Positions 8,800 through 15,323 of a DNA stretch of 64,000 nt are shown here, one piece after another (the stretch's first letter is position 1; each line of letters starts with the position of its first letter). The DNA is from Flagellimonas sediminis (GTDB lineage Bacteria; Bacteroidota; Bacteroidia; Flavobacteriales; Flavobacteriaceae), in assembly GCF_010500845.1 (NCBI RefSeq), contig NZ_JAAAMI010000011.1:1-64000 (forward strand). The letters run 5' to 3'. The position numbers were made by a program, and so were the translations under genes. The notes beneath the pieces are model-generated. The model was not told the origin of the DNA, did not search any database, and worked only from the letters and a program-made list of their open reading frames with translations.

Positions 8800-8977
8800 G
8801 CATAGTGAAATAGATCATAAGGTTCATATATACAATATGTTACAATAAAATAAGATGGATTAATTTAGTGGTTCTCAGTATCCGTCCTTTCCATGTACTC
8901 ACCGTTTTTTCACTTTGACACAAAATTAACGCATTATCATATAACACAATACATGTACCATATTGCCATGTGAGAGT

Positions 8978-9029
8978 GCACCCTCCGGGTGCCCTTTTGT
9001 GGAAAGGGAGAAGGAAGAAAAAGTTGGAT
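8978..9029. repeat. Short dispersed repeat, copy 1
   Basis: About 52 bp (GCACCCTCCGGGTGC followed by an AGGGAGAAGGAAGAAAAA purine tract and TTGGAT). Closely similar to 28444-28494, 19.5 kb away on the other side of the mobile region. It overlaps the start of the 185-bp repeat copy 2. Confidence 0.5.
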
Positions 9030-9182
9030 ATTTCCTTGGATTCCATAGTGGTTTTGCCATACGGCCGTTGTTGCAATTGGATTTTTGGCAATTGCAAGAC
9101 ACAAATAAATATTTGATGATTTGTATGATCGTACATTTAATCATTTAGATAATGAAAAATGGAACGGGATCAGGGGGCGAAG
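8999..9182. repeat. Copy 2 of ~185-bp duplicated flank
   Basis: Matches 7242-7427 along its length with small indels (for example GCCATACGGCCGTTGT and TTTGATGATTTGTATGATCG in both). It lies upstream of the intact esterase-like gene; copy 1 lies in the corresponding position relative to the gene remnant at 6981-7047. Confidence 0.7.
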
Positions 9183-9366
9183 CGAACCTTGCGATGATGA
9201 TTTAAAGCCGATGATGGTACTTTTCTCCCTTTCCATTTTTAGTCCATACAGGCATTAAAATCGATTTGGACAATACAAATCGGCCGTTTTGCCCCTGTCC
9301 ATTGAAATACCAAGTTCAAGTTCAGTGTGGTTTTTGATTTTTCTCTTCTGAAATGACCCTTCAATG

Positions 9367-9483
9367 ATTTGCCGTACAAAAGTCCATGTACGGCAAATCC
9401 CTTGCAAACAATCCATAGGCCATAGGTTTGCCATATAGTTGATGGGGGGTCACGAAGCAAGTTGTGTTTTTGTAAACAAAAAC
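9367..9483. other. Candidate oriT of mobilization module 1
   Basis: Two perfect inverted repeats lie just upstream of mobC: ATTTGCCGTAC / GTACGGCAAAT (9367-9377 and 9388-9398, 10-nt loop) and GTTTTTGT / ACAAAAAC (9466-9473 and 9476-9483, 2-nt loop). A repeated CCATAGG follows the first hairpin. Hairpins immediately upstream of MobC and relaxase genes are where nicking and recognition sites normally lie (family knowledge). The nic site itself cannot be identified by eye. Confidence 0.45.
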
Positions 9484-9534
9484 TGCGCACTTCGTTTACA
9501 AATGACCTTTAGAACAATACCAAAACCATAGAAA

Positions 9535-9882
9535 ATGGCAAGACCTAAAAAGGATATCTCAAAGCAAAGGACGATTGTCATCGCCTTTAGGGTTTCACAA
9601 AGTGAATACATGATCATTACCAATAATGCGGAGACCATTGGGCTGTCCGTTGCTGAGTATATCCGAAGAAAATGTACGGGAAAATCCCTGCCGACCAAAA
9701 AGGTAAATCCAATGGACCGGAAACTTTTTGTCGAACTGAGCCGGGTGGGAAACAACCTGAACCAACTTGCCAGGGTCTCGAACTCAGGTATCCGTGATGA
9801 GTTCAGTATCACCAAACAATTGGAGGAGGTAAAAATGTTGTTGCAACAGCTCAAATCAAATATCACCAACAATGATAGGTAA
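9535..9882 (+). CDS. mobC: MobC-like relaxosome accessory protein
   Basis: 115-residue accessory protein of plasmid/IME mobilization. The N-terminus is a ribbon-helix-helix-like DNA-binding region (RTIVIAFRVSQSEYMIITNNAETIGLS) and the C-terminus has the MobC signature ELSRVGNNLNQLARVSN. It helps the relaxase recognise oriT, which probably lies in the hairpins 50-170 bp upstream. The start is ATG9535, in good agreement with family length. The last 11 nt overlap the relaxase start (ATG9872), the usual coupling for this pair. A second, different MobC is at 21716. Confidence 0.85.
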   Translation: MARPKKDISKQRTIVIAFRVSQSEYMIITNNAETIGLSVAEYIRRKCTGKSLPTKKVNPMDRKLFVELSRVGNNLNQLARVSNSGIRDEFSITKQLEEVKMLLQQLKSNITNNDR

Positions 9883-10921
9883 GGTAACCATAGGAAAAGA
9901 CTTCTACGGAGTTCTGGCCTACAATGAAAAGAAGGTGGAAGAAGGGGTCGGATATGTGATCGATTCCAATATCGGACAATCCACAACGGTAAACATGACA
10001 CAGGAATTCAATTTGGTCAGGCAATTGCGTCCGGGGCTTGGGAATGCGGTATTCCATGTTTCCTTGAACCTGCCATACTCGGATCGATTGAACGATAAGG
10101 AGTTTGCTTCATTGGGATGTGACTATTTGATGAAAATGGGTTTTGATAACAACCAGTTCATCATGTACCGTCATACGGACACGAAGCACGAGCACATCCA
10201 TATCGTGGCCAACAGGGTCAGGTATTCGGGCAGGATAACAAATGATAGCAACATTAAAAGAAGAAGCCGGGAAGTGCTCAATAATCTGGAAAAGAAATAT
10301 GGACTGACCCAAATTTCGACAAATGTTAGTTCAATAAAATCACTTGACCAAAGAGAAATCGAGAAAACCCTGAGAACTGGCGATTTACCGATCAAACTGG
10401 TACTTCAGAAGAAAATCGGTTCGGCAATTTCAAGGGCAGCGGATACAACGGAATTCATCAAGTTGCTACAAGAGCAAAATATCTCGCCAAGATTCAACAC
10501 AAGCACGACCACGGGCAGGGTCTCGGGCATATCGTTCAACTATCAGGGCATAGTGTACAAAGGCAGTACGCTCGGCAAAAAATATTCATGGAACAGTATC
10601 GTAAAACAAATCGATTATGGGCAAGACAGAGACCGTTCAATTATACTATCGGCTAATGGAAAAGAACGGGGAACTGATAGAGTTGGCGAAGGAAACCTTA
10701 GAACGGCAATCAAACCTGAGCCAAGAAGTGAGGGAGTTGCAAAAGGCACTGAAGATCCTGCTCAACAATCAAAAGGTCATGTGGGAAAAATTGAGGGAAA
10801 TGGAATGACCTGGCCTTTGGCAAATGAAACGGACTGGACCCCTTTCAAACTGGAACTCAATGGCCATGGTGCGAGGAAAAAGTCCAAAAGAAAGAAGAAA
10901 AGGAAAGGGCTGGGCCTGTAG
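9872..10921 (+). CDS. Relaxase/mobilization nuclease (module 1)
   Basis: 349-residue MobA/VirD2-like relaxase that nicks oriT and pilots single-stranded DNA through a conjugation channel supplied by another element. The three-histidine metal motif is visible as HTDTKHEHIHIVANRV (about residues 106-121), and the candidate nucleophile Tyr lies in the N-terminal VLAYN region. It is shorter than the second relaxase (766 residues). The last 100 residues are highly basic, share DNA with another open frame (10656-10808) and end ARKKSKRKKKRKGLGL. That basic Gly-rich tail recurs in three other proteins of this island. Co-transcribed with mobC. Confidence 0.85.
   Translation: MIGKVTIGKDFYGVLAYNEKKVEEGVGYVIDSNIGQSTTVNMTQEFNLVRQLRPGLGNAVFHVSLNLPYSDRLNDKEFASLGCDYLMKMGFDNNQFIMYRHTDTKHEHIHIVANRVRYSGRITNDSNIKRRSREVLNNLEKKYGLTQISTNVSSIKSLDQREIEKTLRTGDLPIKLVLQKKIGSAISRAADTTEFIKLLQEQNISPRFNTSTTTGRVSGISFNYQGIVYKGSTLGKKYSWNSIVKQIDYGQDRDRSIILSANGKERGTDRVGEGNLRTAIKPEPRSEGVAKGTEDPAQQSKGHVGKIEGNGMTWPLANETDWTPFKLELNGHGARKKSKRKKKRKGLGL
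10656..10808 (+). CDS. Possible overlapping 50-residue coiled-coil ORF
   Basis: Within the 3' part of the relaxase gene, a different plus frame starting ATG10656 reads MEKNGELIELAKETLERQSN... and ends QKVMWEKLREME. It has regular heptad spacing and a codon pattern that looks more protein-like than the relaxase frame across the same bases. It may be a real small gene overlapping the relaxase, or the relaxase may end earlier through a frameshift in this region. It needs comparison with homologues; low to moderate certainty. Confidence 0.35.
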   Translation: MEKNGELIELAKETLERQSNLSQEVRELQKALKILLNNQKVMWEKLREME

Positions 10922-10932
10922 AACATGAACTT

Positions 10933-11223
10933 ATGAAAGATAACAACAAGCAGGAACATTCAGGATTGTCCCCTTCCGAGATCCAGGTATTGGAGATGGT
11001 ACGCAGCAAAAGGTTCCTGTCCATCAAAGTGATCATCAAGAACGGGGAGGTCGATACCATTGAAGGTCTGGAACGATTGGACACAGGGGAGCGTATCATC
11101 GATATGTTGAAACAACATGATTTTCAAAATCTGGAGATCAAACAAAGTAATGGTAAGATCGTCTGTGTGAACAGGATCTTTAGAAAAAAGATCGACCCTG
11201 TTGCAAAAACCAAAAGTTGTTGA
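10933..11223 (+). CDS. Hypothetical protein of mobilization module, 96 aa
   Basis: Unrecognised small soluble protein starting 11 nt after the relaxase stop and probably in the same transcript. It has an alpha-beta appearance: an N-terminal helix (SPSEIQVLEMVRSKRFL), a beta-rich middle (SIKVIIKNGEVDTIEGLERL) and a basic end (RIFRKKIDPVAKTKSC). The repeated beta strands with KNG and SNG turns suggest a small nucleic-acid-binding or regulatory fold, but I cannot assign a family. Context suggests a role in mobilization. Confidence 0.55.
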   Translation: MKDNNKQEHSGLSPSEIQVLEMVRSKRFLSIKVIIKNGEVDTIEGLERLDTGERIIDMLKQHDFQNLEIKQSNGKIVCVNRIFRKKIDPVAKTKSC

Positions 11224-11357
11224 CCGACAACTCATAAGTATGGAATAAAACAATGATCCCATAAGGGATCAGATCGATTAAAAAAGGTAAATTAAAGCCT
11301 GCTTTACAAATACGGTAGTGACCTTCAAGATTCAGGAGCTATTGCTATTTATAGGAA

Positions 11358-11573
11358 ATGTCAAACCCGATAATCGAGCTAAAGCGGAAAAACAGAACAT
11401 TCAACAGTACATGGCTCAAGACTTATAATGGTTTTGAAGACTGCGAGGAGGAAGAAGCGAAAAAGATTGTGGAACAACTCCGGGAACTCGCCGACATAGT
11501 CTGTGGCCATGTCCAAAAAGGGAACATAAAAGAACGCTCCGTGTTAAAAAAACATAATGTAACTGAAAAATAG
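11358..11573 (+). CDS. Hypothetical protein, 71 aa
   Basis: Small charged protein of unknown function between the mobilization genes and the HicAB pair. An acidic central helix (FEDCEEEEAKKIVEQLRELADIVC) lies between basic ends. There is no signal peptide, membrane segment or known motif. Its start ATG11358 is 23 nt before HicA on the same strand when measured from its stop (11573 to 11597), so it may be co-transcribed with the toxin-antitoxin pair. Confidence 0.5.
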   Translation: MSNPIIELKRKNRTFNSTWLKTYNGFEDCEEEEAKKIVEQLRELADIVCGHVQKGNIKERSVLKKHNVTEK

Positions 11574-11596
11574 TTGCGTTTTCAGTATTTTTGATA

Positions 11597-11854
11597 ATGA
11601 GTAGAATAGAAAAGCTTCTTGTCAAGTTCATGGGCAATCCCAAGGATTTGACTTGGGAGGAACTGATGAAGATATTGGCCCATTACGGTTTTCATGAAAT
11701 TACCAAGAAGGGCAAGACGGGTGGATCTAGGGTCAGGTTTGTGAACGACCGAAACAATATGATAAACCTGCCCGGACCACATCCCGGCAATATTGTAAAA
11801 CAATATGTAACAAAGCAGATCAAGGAAAAATTGAAGCTATGGCAGATAATTTAG
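11597..11854 (+). CDS. hicA: HicA-family mRNA interferase toxin
   Basis: 85-residue HicA-like toxin, a double-stranded-RNA-binding-fold ribonuclease. Family features are the WEELMKILAHYGF helix, the GKTGGSRVRFVND strand region, and a histidine in LPGPHPGNIVKQYVTKQI. The usual GSH of HicA is GGSR here, with the conserved His supplied in the PHPGN segment, a variant seen in this subfamily. I place the start at ATG11597, because the TTG-initiated extension two codons upstream adds nothing. It overlaps hicB by 16 nt, the normal toxin-first order. It probably stabilises the mobile element. Confidence 0.75.
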   Translation: MSRIEKLLVKFMGNPKDLTWEELMKILAHYGFHEITKKGKTGGSRVRFVNDRNNMINLPGPHPGNIVKQYVTKQIKEKLKLWQII

Positions 11855-12192
11855 AACATAAAGGTTATTTCGGTTCCGTGGAGTATAGTTCAGGGGACGG
11901 TGTGCTGCACGGAAAGATCATCGGGATAAGCGATCTGGTGACCTATCAGGGCTGTTCGGTAAAAGAGCTGAAAGAGGCCTTTGAAGGGTCTGTCGACGAT
12001 TATCTTGAGACTTGCAGGGAACTGGGCAAAGAGCCCGATAAGTTTTTCAAGGGAGTGTTCAATGTCCGTACATCCACCGAGATACACCGTGAGCTTTCGA
12101 TCATGGCCGAAAAGAAAAAAATGAAATTGAACGAACTGGTCAACAAGGCCTTTGATTTTTTGGTAAAGAACGAGGACAAGGTCTTGAACTGA
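11839..12192 (+). CDS. hicB: HicB-family antitoxin
   Basis: 117-residue antitoxin paired with the HicA at 11597-11854. The N-terminal partial RNase-H-like domain (GYFGSVEYSSGDGVLHGKI..., then CSVKELKEAFEGSVDDYLETC) binds the toxin. The C-terminus (STEIHRELSIMAEKKKMKLNELVNKAFDFL) looks like a ribbon-helix-helix DNA-binding domain that would repress the operon. Start ATG11839 overlaps hicA by 16 nt, which keeps synthesis coupled. Both domains are complete and no defect is visible. Confidence 0.8.
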   Translation: MADNLEHKGYFGSVEYSSGDGVLHGKIIGISDLVTYQGCSVKELKEAFEGSVDDYLETCRELGKEPDKFFKGVFNVRTSTEIHRELSIMAEKKKMKLNELVNKAFDFLVKNEDKVLN

Positions 12193-12324
12193 ATCATGAC
12201 AGGGCAATGGGGAGGGAAACAAGAAGAATGCTGACCATAAAGCCATTTCGAAAATGAATGTTCTGGAAGGGAAAAAGACATAACCAAGAGAAAAAAAGGA
12301 ATTGATTCAAAATCCGGATAAAGG

Positions 12325-12597
12325 ATGAACCCAAACCAAAAATATAAGATAGAGTACCAAAAACTGCTCAAAGAGGTGAGAACAAAGTCCTACGAAGTGG
12401 TCCGGTTGACCCGGATAAAATATTTTGGAAACGATTACAATTTTGTGGACATCAGATTTTACCAACGTGGCTTTGATGATTCTGGCGATGAAATTTATTT
12501 CCCGACGAAAAAGGGAGTCCAGATCAAAGAGGAATTGTTCATGCAGATTTTTGACCAATACTTTATTGATAACATCGAGAGCATTTTAAACAACTAA
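12325..12597 (+). CDS. PC4-like (transcriptional coactivator p15-like) ssDNA-binding protein
   Basis: 90-residue protein resembling the PC4/p15 fold: beta strands RLTRIKYFGNDYNFVDIRFYQRGF, then EIYFPTKKGVQIKEELF and a terminal helix. In this family the domain binds single-stranded DNA as a dimer. It starts 133 nt after hicB and its stop immediately precedes the Fic gene region (28 nt to ATG12625), so it is probably co-transcribed with fic. It may serve mobilization (ssDNA) or be linked to the Fic protein; neither is shown. The assignment is by pattern and moderately certain. Confidence 0.55.
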   Translation: MNPNQKYKIEYQKLLKEVRTKSYEVVRLTRIKYFGNDYNFVDIRFYQRGFDDSGDEIYFPTKKGVQIKEELFMQIFDQYFIDNIESILNN

Positions 12598-12624
12598 GTG
12601 ATAACAACAAAGTCTGAACAAACA

Positions 12625-13455
12625 ATGGGAAATACAGATCCATTCATAGATATTCGGAAAAAATATGAATCCCTAAGGGGCAAGTACTCCGATATAATCG
12701 TTTCCTCTTTCAACGAGACCGATTTTAAAAGGTACAATGAGATACTTTTTTCCGCACATAGCTGTGGCATAGAGGGCAATAGCTTTAGTGTCGATGATAC
12801 AAGGGAGCTAAGGGAAAAGGGCTATGCCCTTAACCTGGTGAACAAGACCCTATTGGAAGCTTTTGAGATCCTGGATCATTTCAAGGCCTATGATTATGTC
12901 CTGAAGCACCCCGGAGCGGAACTTGATGAAAGACTTGTAAAGCATCTGCACGTTCTTTTGACCAAGAACACCATTTCCTATAAGGGATATAGGCCGGGCG
13001 AATACTCAAAAACCCAGATGGCCGCTGGGGACACTATCTTCAGGGACACCAAAAAGGCCGTGGCCAATATGCCCAAAATGTTGGAAAGTTTCAATAGGGC
13101 CATCAAGGAGGACAGGACGCACCCCTTGGAACTGAGCGCGATCTTCCACCAAATGTTCATTTACTCGCATCCCTTTCCAGATGGCAATGGCAGGTTGGGG
13201 CGTTTATTGTCCAATTTCATATTGGGAAGGTTCGGCCACCCCCATATAATCATTTTGAAGGAGGAAAGGCAAAACTATATCGATGCTCTCAAAGCTTCGG
13301 ATAAACACAACAATATGTTGCCGATAATCAACTTTTTTTATGATACGTCCATCAACAGGATGCAAAGGGAAATAGGTCAAAAAAAAAACCTTTCGAAGAA
13401 TTTCAACCTTGGTATTGAAAAAGGGGGAAAAAGAAATGGGGGCATTTCATATTGA
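12625..13455 (+). CDS. Fic-family AMPylator with self-inhibitory motif
   Basis: 276-residue Fic protein that transfers AMP (or a related moiety) onto target hydroxyls. The catalytic loop HPFPDGNGRLGR is intact. An N-terminal inhibitory helix with SCGIEGN matches the class II pattern (S/T)xxxE(G/N), so the Glu should block the active site until released. I choose ATG12625 over the GTG at 12598 that abuts the upstream stop. The C-terminus is odd: after the Fic fold it ends in a basic Gly-rich tail EKGGKRNGGISY, very like the ends of both relaxases in this island, which suggests it may be recognised by the same transfer machinery. Gene order places it in mobilization module 1 upstream of the serine recombinase. 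Confidence 0.88.
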   Translation: MGNTDPFIDIRKKYESLRGKYSDIIVSSFNETDFKRYNEILFSAHSCGIEGNSFSVDDTRELREKGYALNLVNKTLLEAFEILDHFKAYDYVLKHPGAELDERLVKHLHVLLTKNTISYKGYRPGEYSKTQMAAGDTIFRDTKKAVANMPKMLESFNRAIKEDRTHPLELSAIFHQMFIYSHPFPDGNGRLGRLLSNFILGRFGHPHIIILKEERQNYIDALKASDKHNNMLPIINFFYDTSINRMQREIGQKKNLSKNFNLGIEKGGKRNGGISY

Positions 13456-13520
13456 AGAATGGAAAATGAACAGATTTGGCTTGTTAAGTTGCCTATGGCA
13501 AGGGACAATATGAGGAAATC

Positions 13521-15218
13521 ATGGAACAACATAAAACTGATAATATAGCTCAAAAAAGGGAACACATGAACTTAGAGGGATTCGGTCAATTTGCGAAAAA
13601 AGAAAAAGGAAGGATAATAGGAAAGAACAATACGGCAGTTATCTACACCCGTGTTTCCAGTAAGGAGCAATTTGACAACAATGCCAGCCTGACGACCCAA
13701 CTCAAATATTGCCAAGAATATGCAATTCGAAAAGAATTGGAAGTATTGGAATATTTTGGGGGAACCTATGAATCTGCCAAGAGCGATGAGCGCAGGGAGT
13801 TCCAAAGGATGCTCAGCTATGTAAAAAGGAGAAAGAACATCGGCTATATCATCGTCTATTCCTATGATAGGTTTTCCAGAACGGGTGCGAACGGCGCCTA
13901 TATCAGTGAACAGTTAAAAAAGCAGGGAGTGGCCGTTATATCGGCCACCCAGGAAATCGATGTGACCACAAGTGCGGGTACGTTCCAGGAAAACCTGTAC
14001 CATATGTTCTCCCACTTCGACAACCAGATTCGTAGGGACAAATCCATTACGGGAATGCGGGAGAAGCTGCGAAGGGGATATTGGACGGGTGCCTATCCAT
14101 TTGGATATACCAATACAAATCCCGGGAAAGGGAAGATTCCGAATTTTGTGATCTCGGAGGAAGGAAGATTATTAAAACAGGCTTTTTTATGGAAGGCAAA
14201 TTCCGACATGTCACATGTCGAGATTGCAAAACGACTTAAAGACAAGGGCCTGGACATACATGCAAAAAGATTGACGGACCTTTTTAGAAACCCGTTCTAT
14301 TGTGGGCTTATCGTGAACAGCCTTATTCCCGGTGAAGTGATCCAAGGAAAACACGAGGCCCTCATATCGAAAGAAATGTTCCTTAAGATACACAATCTCC
14401 TCCATGCAGGTGAGCCACCGAAGAAATATTCGTTCGATGACGAAAACCTGCCATTGAAGATGTTTGTCAGATCTTCGGTCTGTGGAACACCCTACACTGG
14501 ATATATCGTGAAGAAAAAAGGCCTGTACTATTACAAGAACAGGCGTAAGGGCAGCAAGGAGAACAGAAGTGCCAATAAGCTCCATAAAGAGTTTCTGAAT
14601 GTATTGGGCAGGTATGCACTGGCCGACAAAAAGTATATCGAGCCATTGGCCGATATCATACACGACACCTTGATCGATAAAAACCAAGAGGCACTTGAAG
14701 ACCAAAAGCGGTTGACCAAAGAACTCGGCCAACTCAAAGAAAGGATAGACACATTGGAGAGAAGATTTGTCGTGCTGAACGAGATCACAAAGTCCCAATA
14801 TGATCTTTTTATGCCTGAACTGAAAGCTAAACAAAGGGAATTGGAGATGAAATTGGAAAATGGGGGAATAAATAGTTCGAACCTCAAAAAGTCCGTAAAA
14901 TTGGCACTTGGTTATGCCTGTAACCTACCATCACTGTGGAAGTTAGGGGATTTGGAAACAAAAAGGTCCATACAATATATGGTGTTCCCGGACGGGATTG
15001 GGTATGACTTCAAAAACAAGCAAGTTCGAACTTTTCGGGTCAATGAGATTTTTGGCGCAATCTCTTTGTTTACAGGGGATTTGAAGGGCAAAGGAAAAGG
15101 GGACTTCCACTCGATTTGCAGAAAATCCCCTTTAGTGATCGCGGAAGGATTCGAACCTTCGACCGTCTGCTTAGAAGGCAACGGATTTATGGTCTTATGT
15201 ATTTTAAAAAATATTTAA
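13521..15218 (+). CDS. Large serine recombinase (site-specific integrase of module 1)
   Basis: 565-residue serine recombinase that would integrate and excise the element. The resolvase domain (about 33-180) has catalytic Ser in YTRVSSKEQ and the YSYDRFSRTGANG arginine block. A recombinase domain (about 195-320) and a coiled coil (about 395-445) follow. The zinc ribbon between them is degenerate: SSVCGTPYTGY... and YYYKNRRKGSKENRSA keep only one of the four expected Cys. The last 25 or so codons run across the 3' half of a tRNA-Arg (IAEGFEPSTVCLEGNG), so the present C-terminus was probably created by insertion of the neighbouring element. Whether it is still active is uncertain. Confidence 0.85.
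   Translation: MEQHKTDNIAQKREHMNLEGFGQFAKKEKGRIIGKNNTAVIYTRVSSKEQFDNNASLTTQLKYCQEYAIRKELEVLEYFGGTYESAKSDERREFQRMLSYVKRRKNIGYIIVYSYDRFSRTGANGAYISEQLKKQGVAVISATQEIDVTTSAGTFQENLYHMFSHFDNQIRRDKSITGMREKLRRGYWTGAYPFGYTNTNPGKGKIPNFVISEEGRLLKQAFLWKANSDMSHVEIAKRLKDKGLDIHAKRLTDLFRNPFYCGLIVNSLIPGEVIQGKHEALISKEMFLKIHNLLHAGEPPKKYSFDDENLPLKMFVRSSVCGTPYTGYIVKKKGLYYYKNRRKGSKENRSANKLHKEFLNVLGRYALADKKYIEPLADIIHDTLIDKNQEALEDQKRLTKELGQLKERIDTLERRFVVLNEITKSQYDLFMPELKAKQRELEMKLENGGINSSNLKKSVKLALGYACNLPSLWKLGDLETKRSIQYMVFPDGIGYDFKNKQVRTFRVNEIFGAISLFTGDLKGKGKGDFHSICRKSPLVIAEGFEPSTVCLEGNGFMVLCILKNI
15136..15180 (-). tRNA. tRNA-Arg(UCU) 3' half, attachment-site remnant
   Basis: Read on the minus strand this is a perfect tRNA 3' half: anticodon loop CTTCTAA (anticodon TCT), stem GCAGA, variable loop CGGTC, T arm GAAGG-TTCGAAT-CCTTC, acceptor CGCGATC and discriminator A. 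To the right (15181 on) the D arm and 5' acceptor GATCGCG are absent, so it is not a functional gene. It is the displaced tRNA end left when an element integrates into a tRNA, and it lies 144 nt from the tyrosine integrase. The intact tRNA is not in the window. Confidence 0.8.
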
Positions 15219-15256
15219 ATATACTGATAATCAGTAAATTAAAAATTATATGAATT

Positions 15257-15305
15257 CATATAAAACCATATAATACTTGATTTTGAGTGCAAATTGAGTG
15301 CAAAT
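15257..15305. repeat. 49-nt direct repeat, left copy (candidate att/arm site)
   Basis: 42 of 49 positions match 28534-28582, with no gap. The right part is a perfect tandem 11-mer, TTGAGTGCAAA twice. It lies directly upstream of the tyrosine integrase start (ATG15324), where attachment or arm-binding sites are expected. Confidence 0.65.
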
Positions 15306-15323
15306 TTTTCGTATCTTCAAAAT

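Larger units (their letters stand above)
8606..9534. other. Gene-poor boundary region before mobilization module
   Basis: This 930-bp stretch holds a possible 39-codon reading frame (8680-8799), the second copy of the duplicated flank (8999-9182), a short dispersed repeat beginning with a perfect hairpin GCACCC-TCC-GGGTGC (8978-8992), and candidate transfer-origin hairpins (9367-9483). No convincing full-length gene is visible. The left edge of the mobile element probably lies between 9183 and 9366. Confidence 0.5.

Noticed and set aside
8807..8820. TGA-N6-TCA near 8808 as an operator
   Set aside because: The six-base core is expected about 16 times by chance in 64 kb. Outer bases and central AT do not match, and no promoter box is at the right distance.
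9872..10921. Minus-strand frames of 60-74 codons under relaxase 1
   Set aside because: Shadows of a well-supported relaxase with intact histidine motif.
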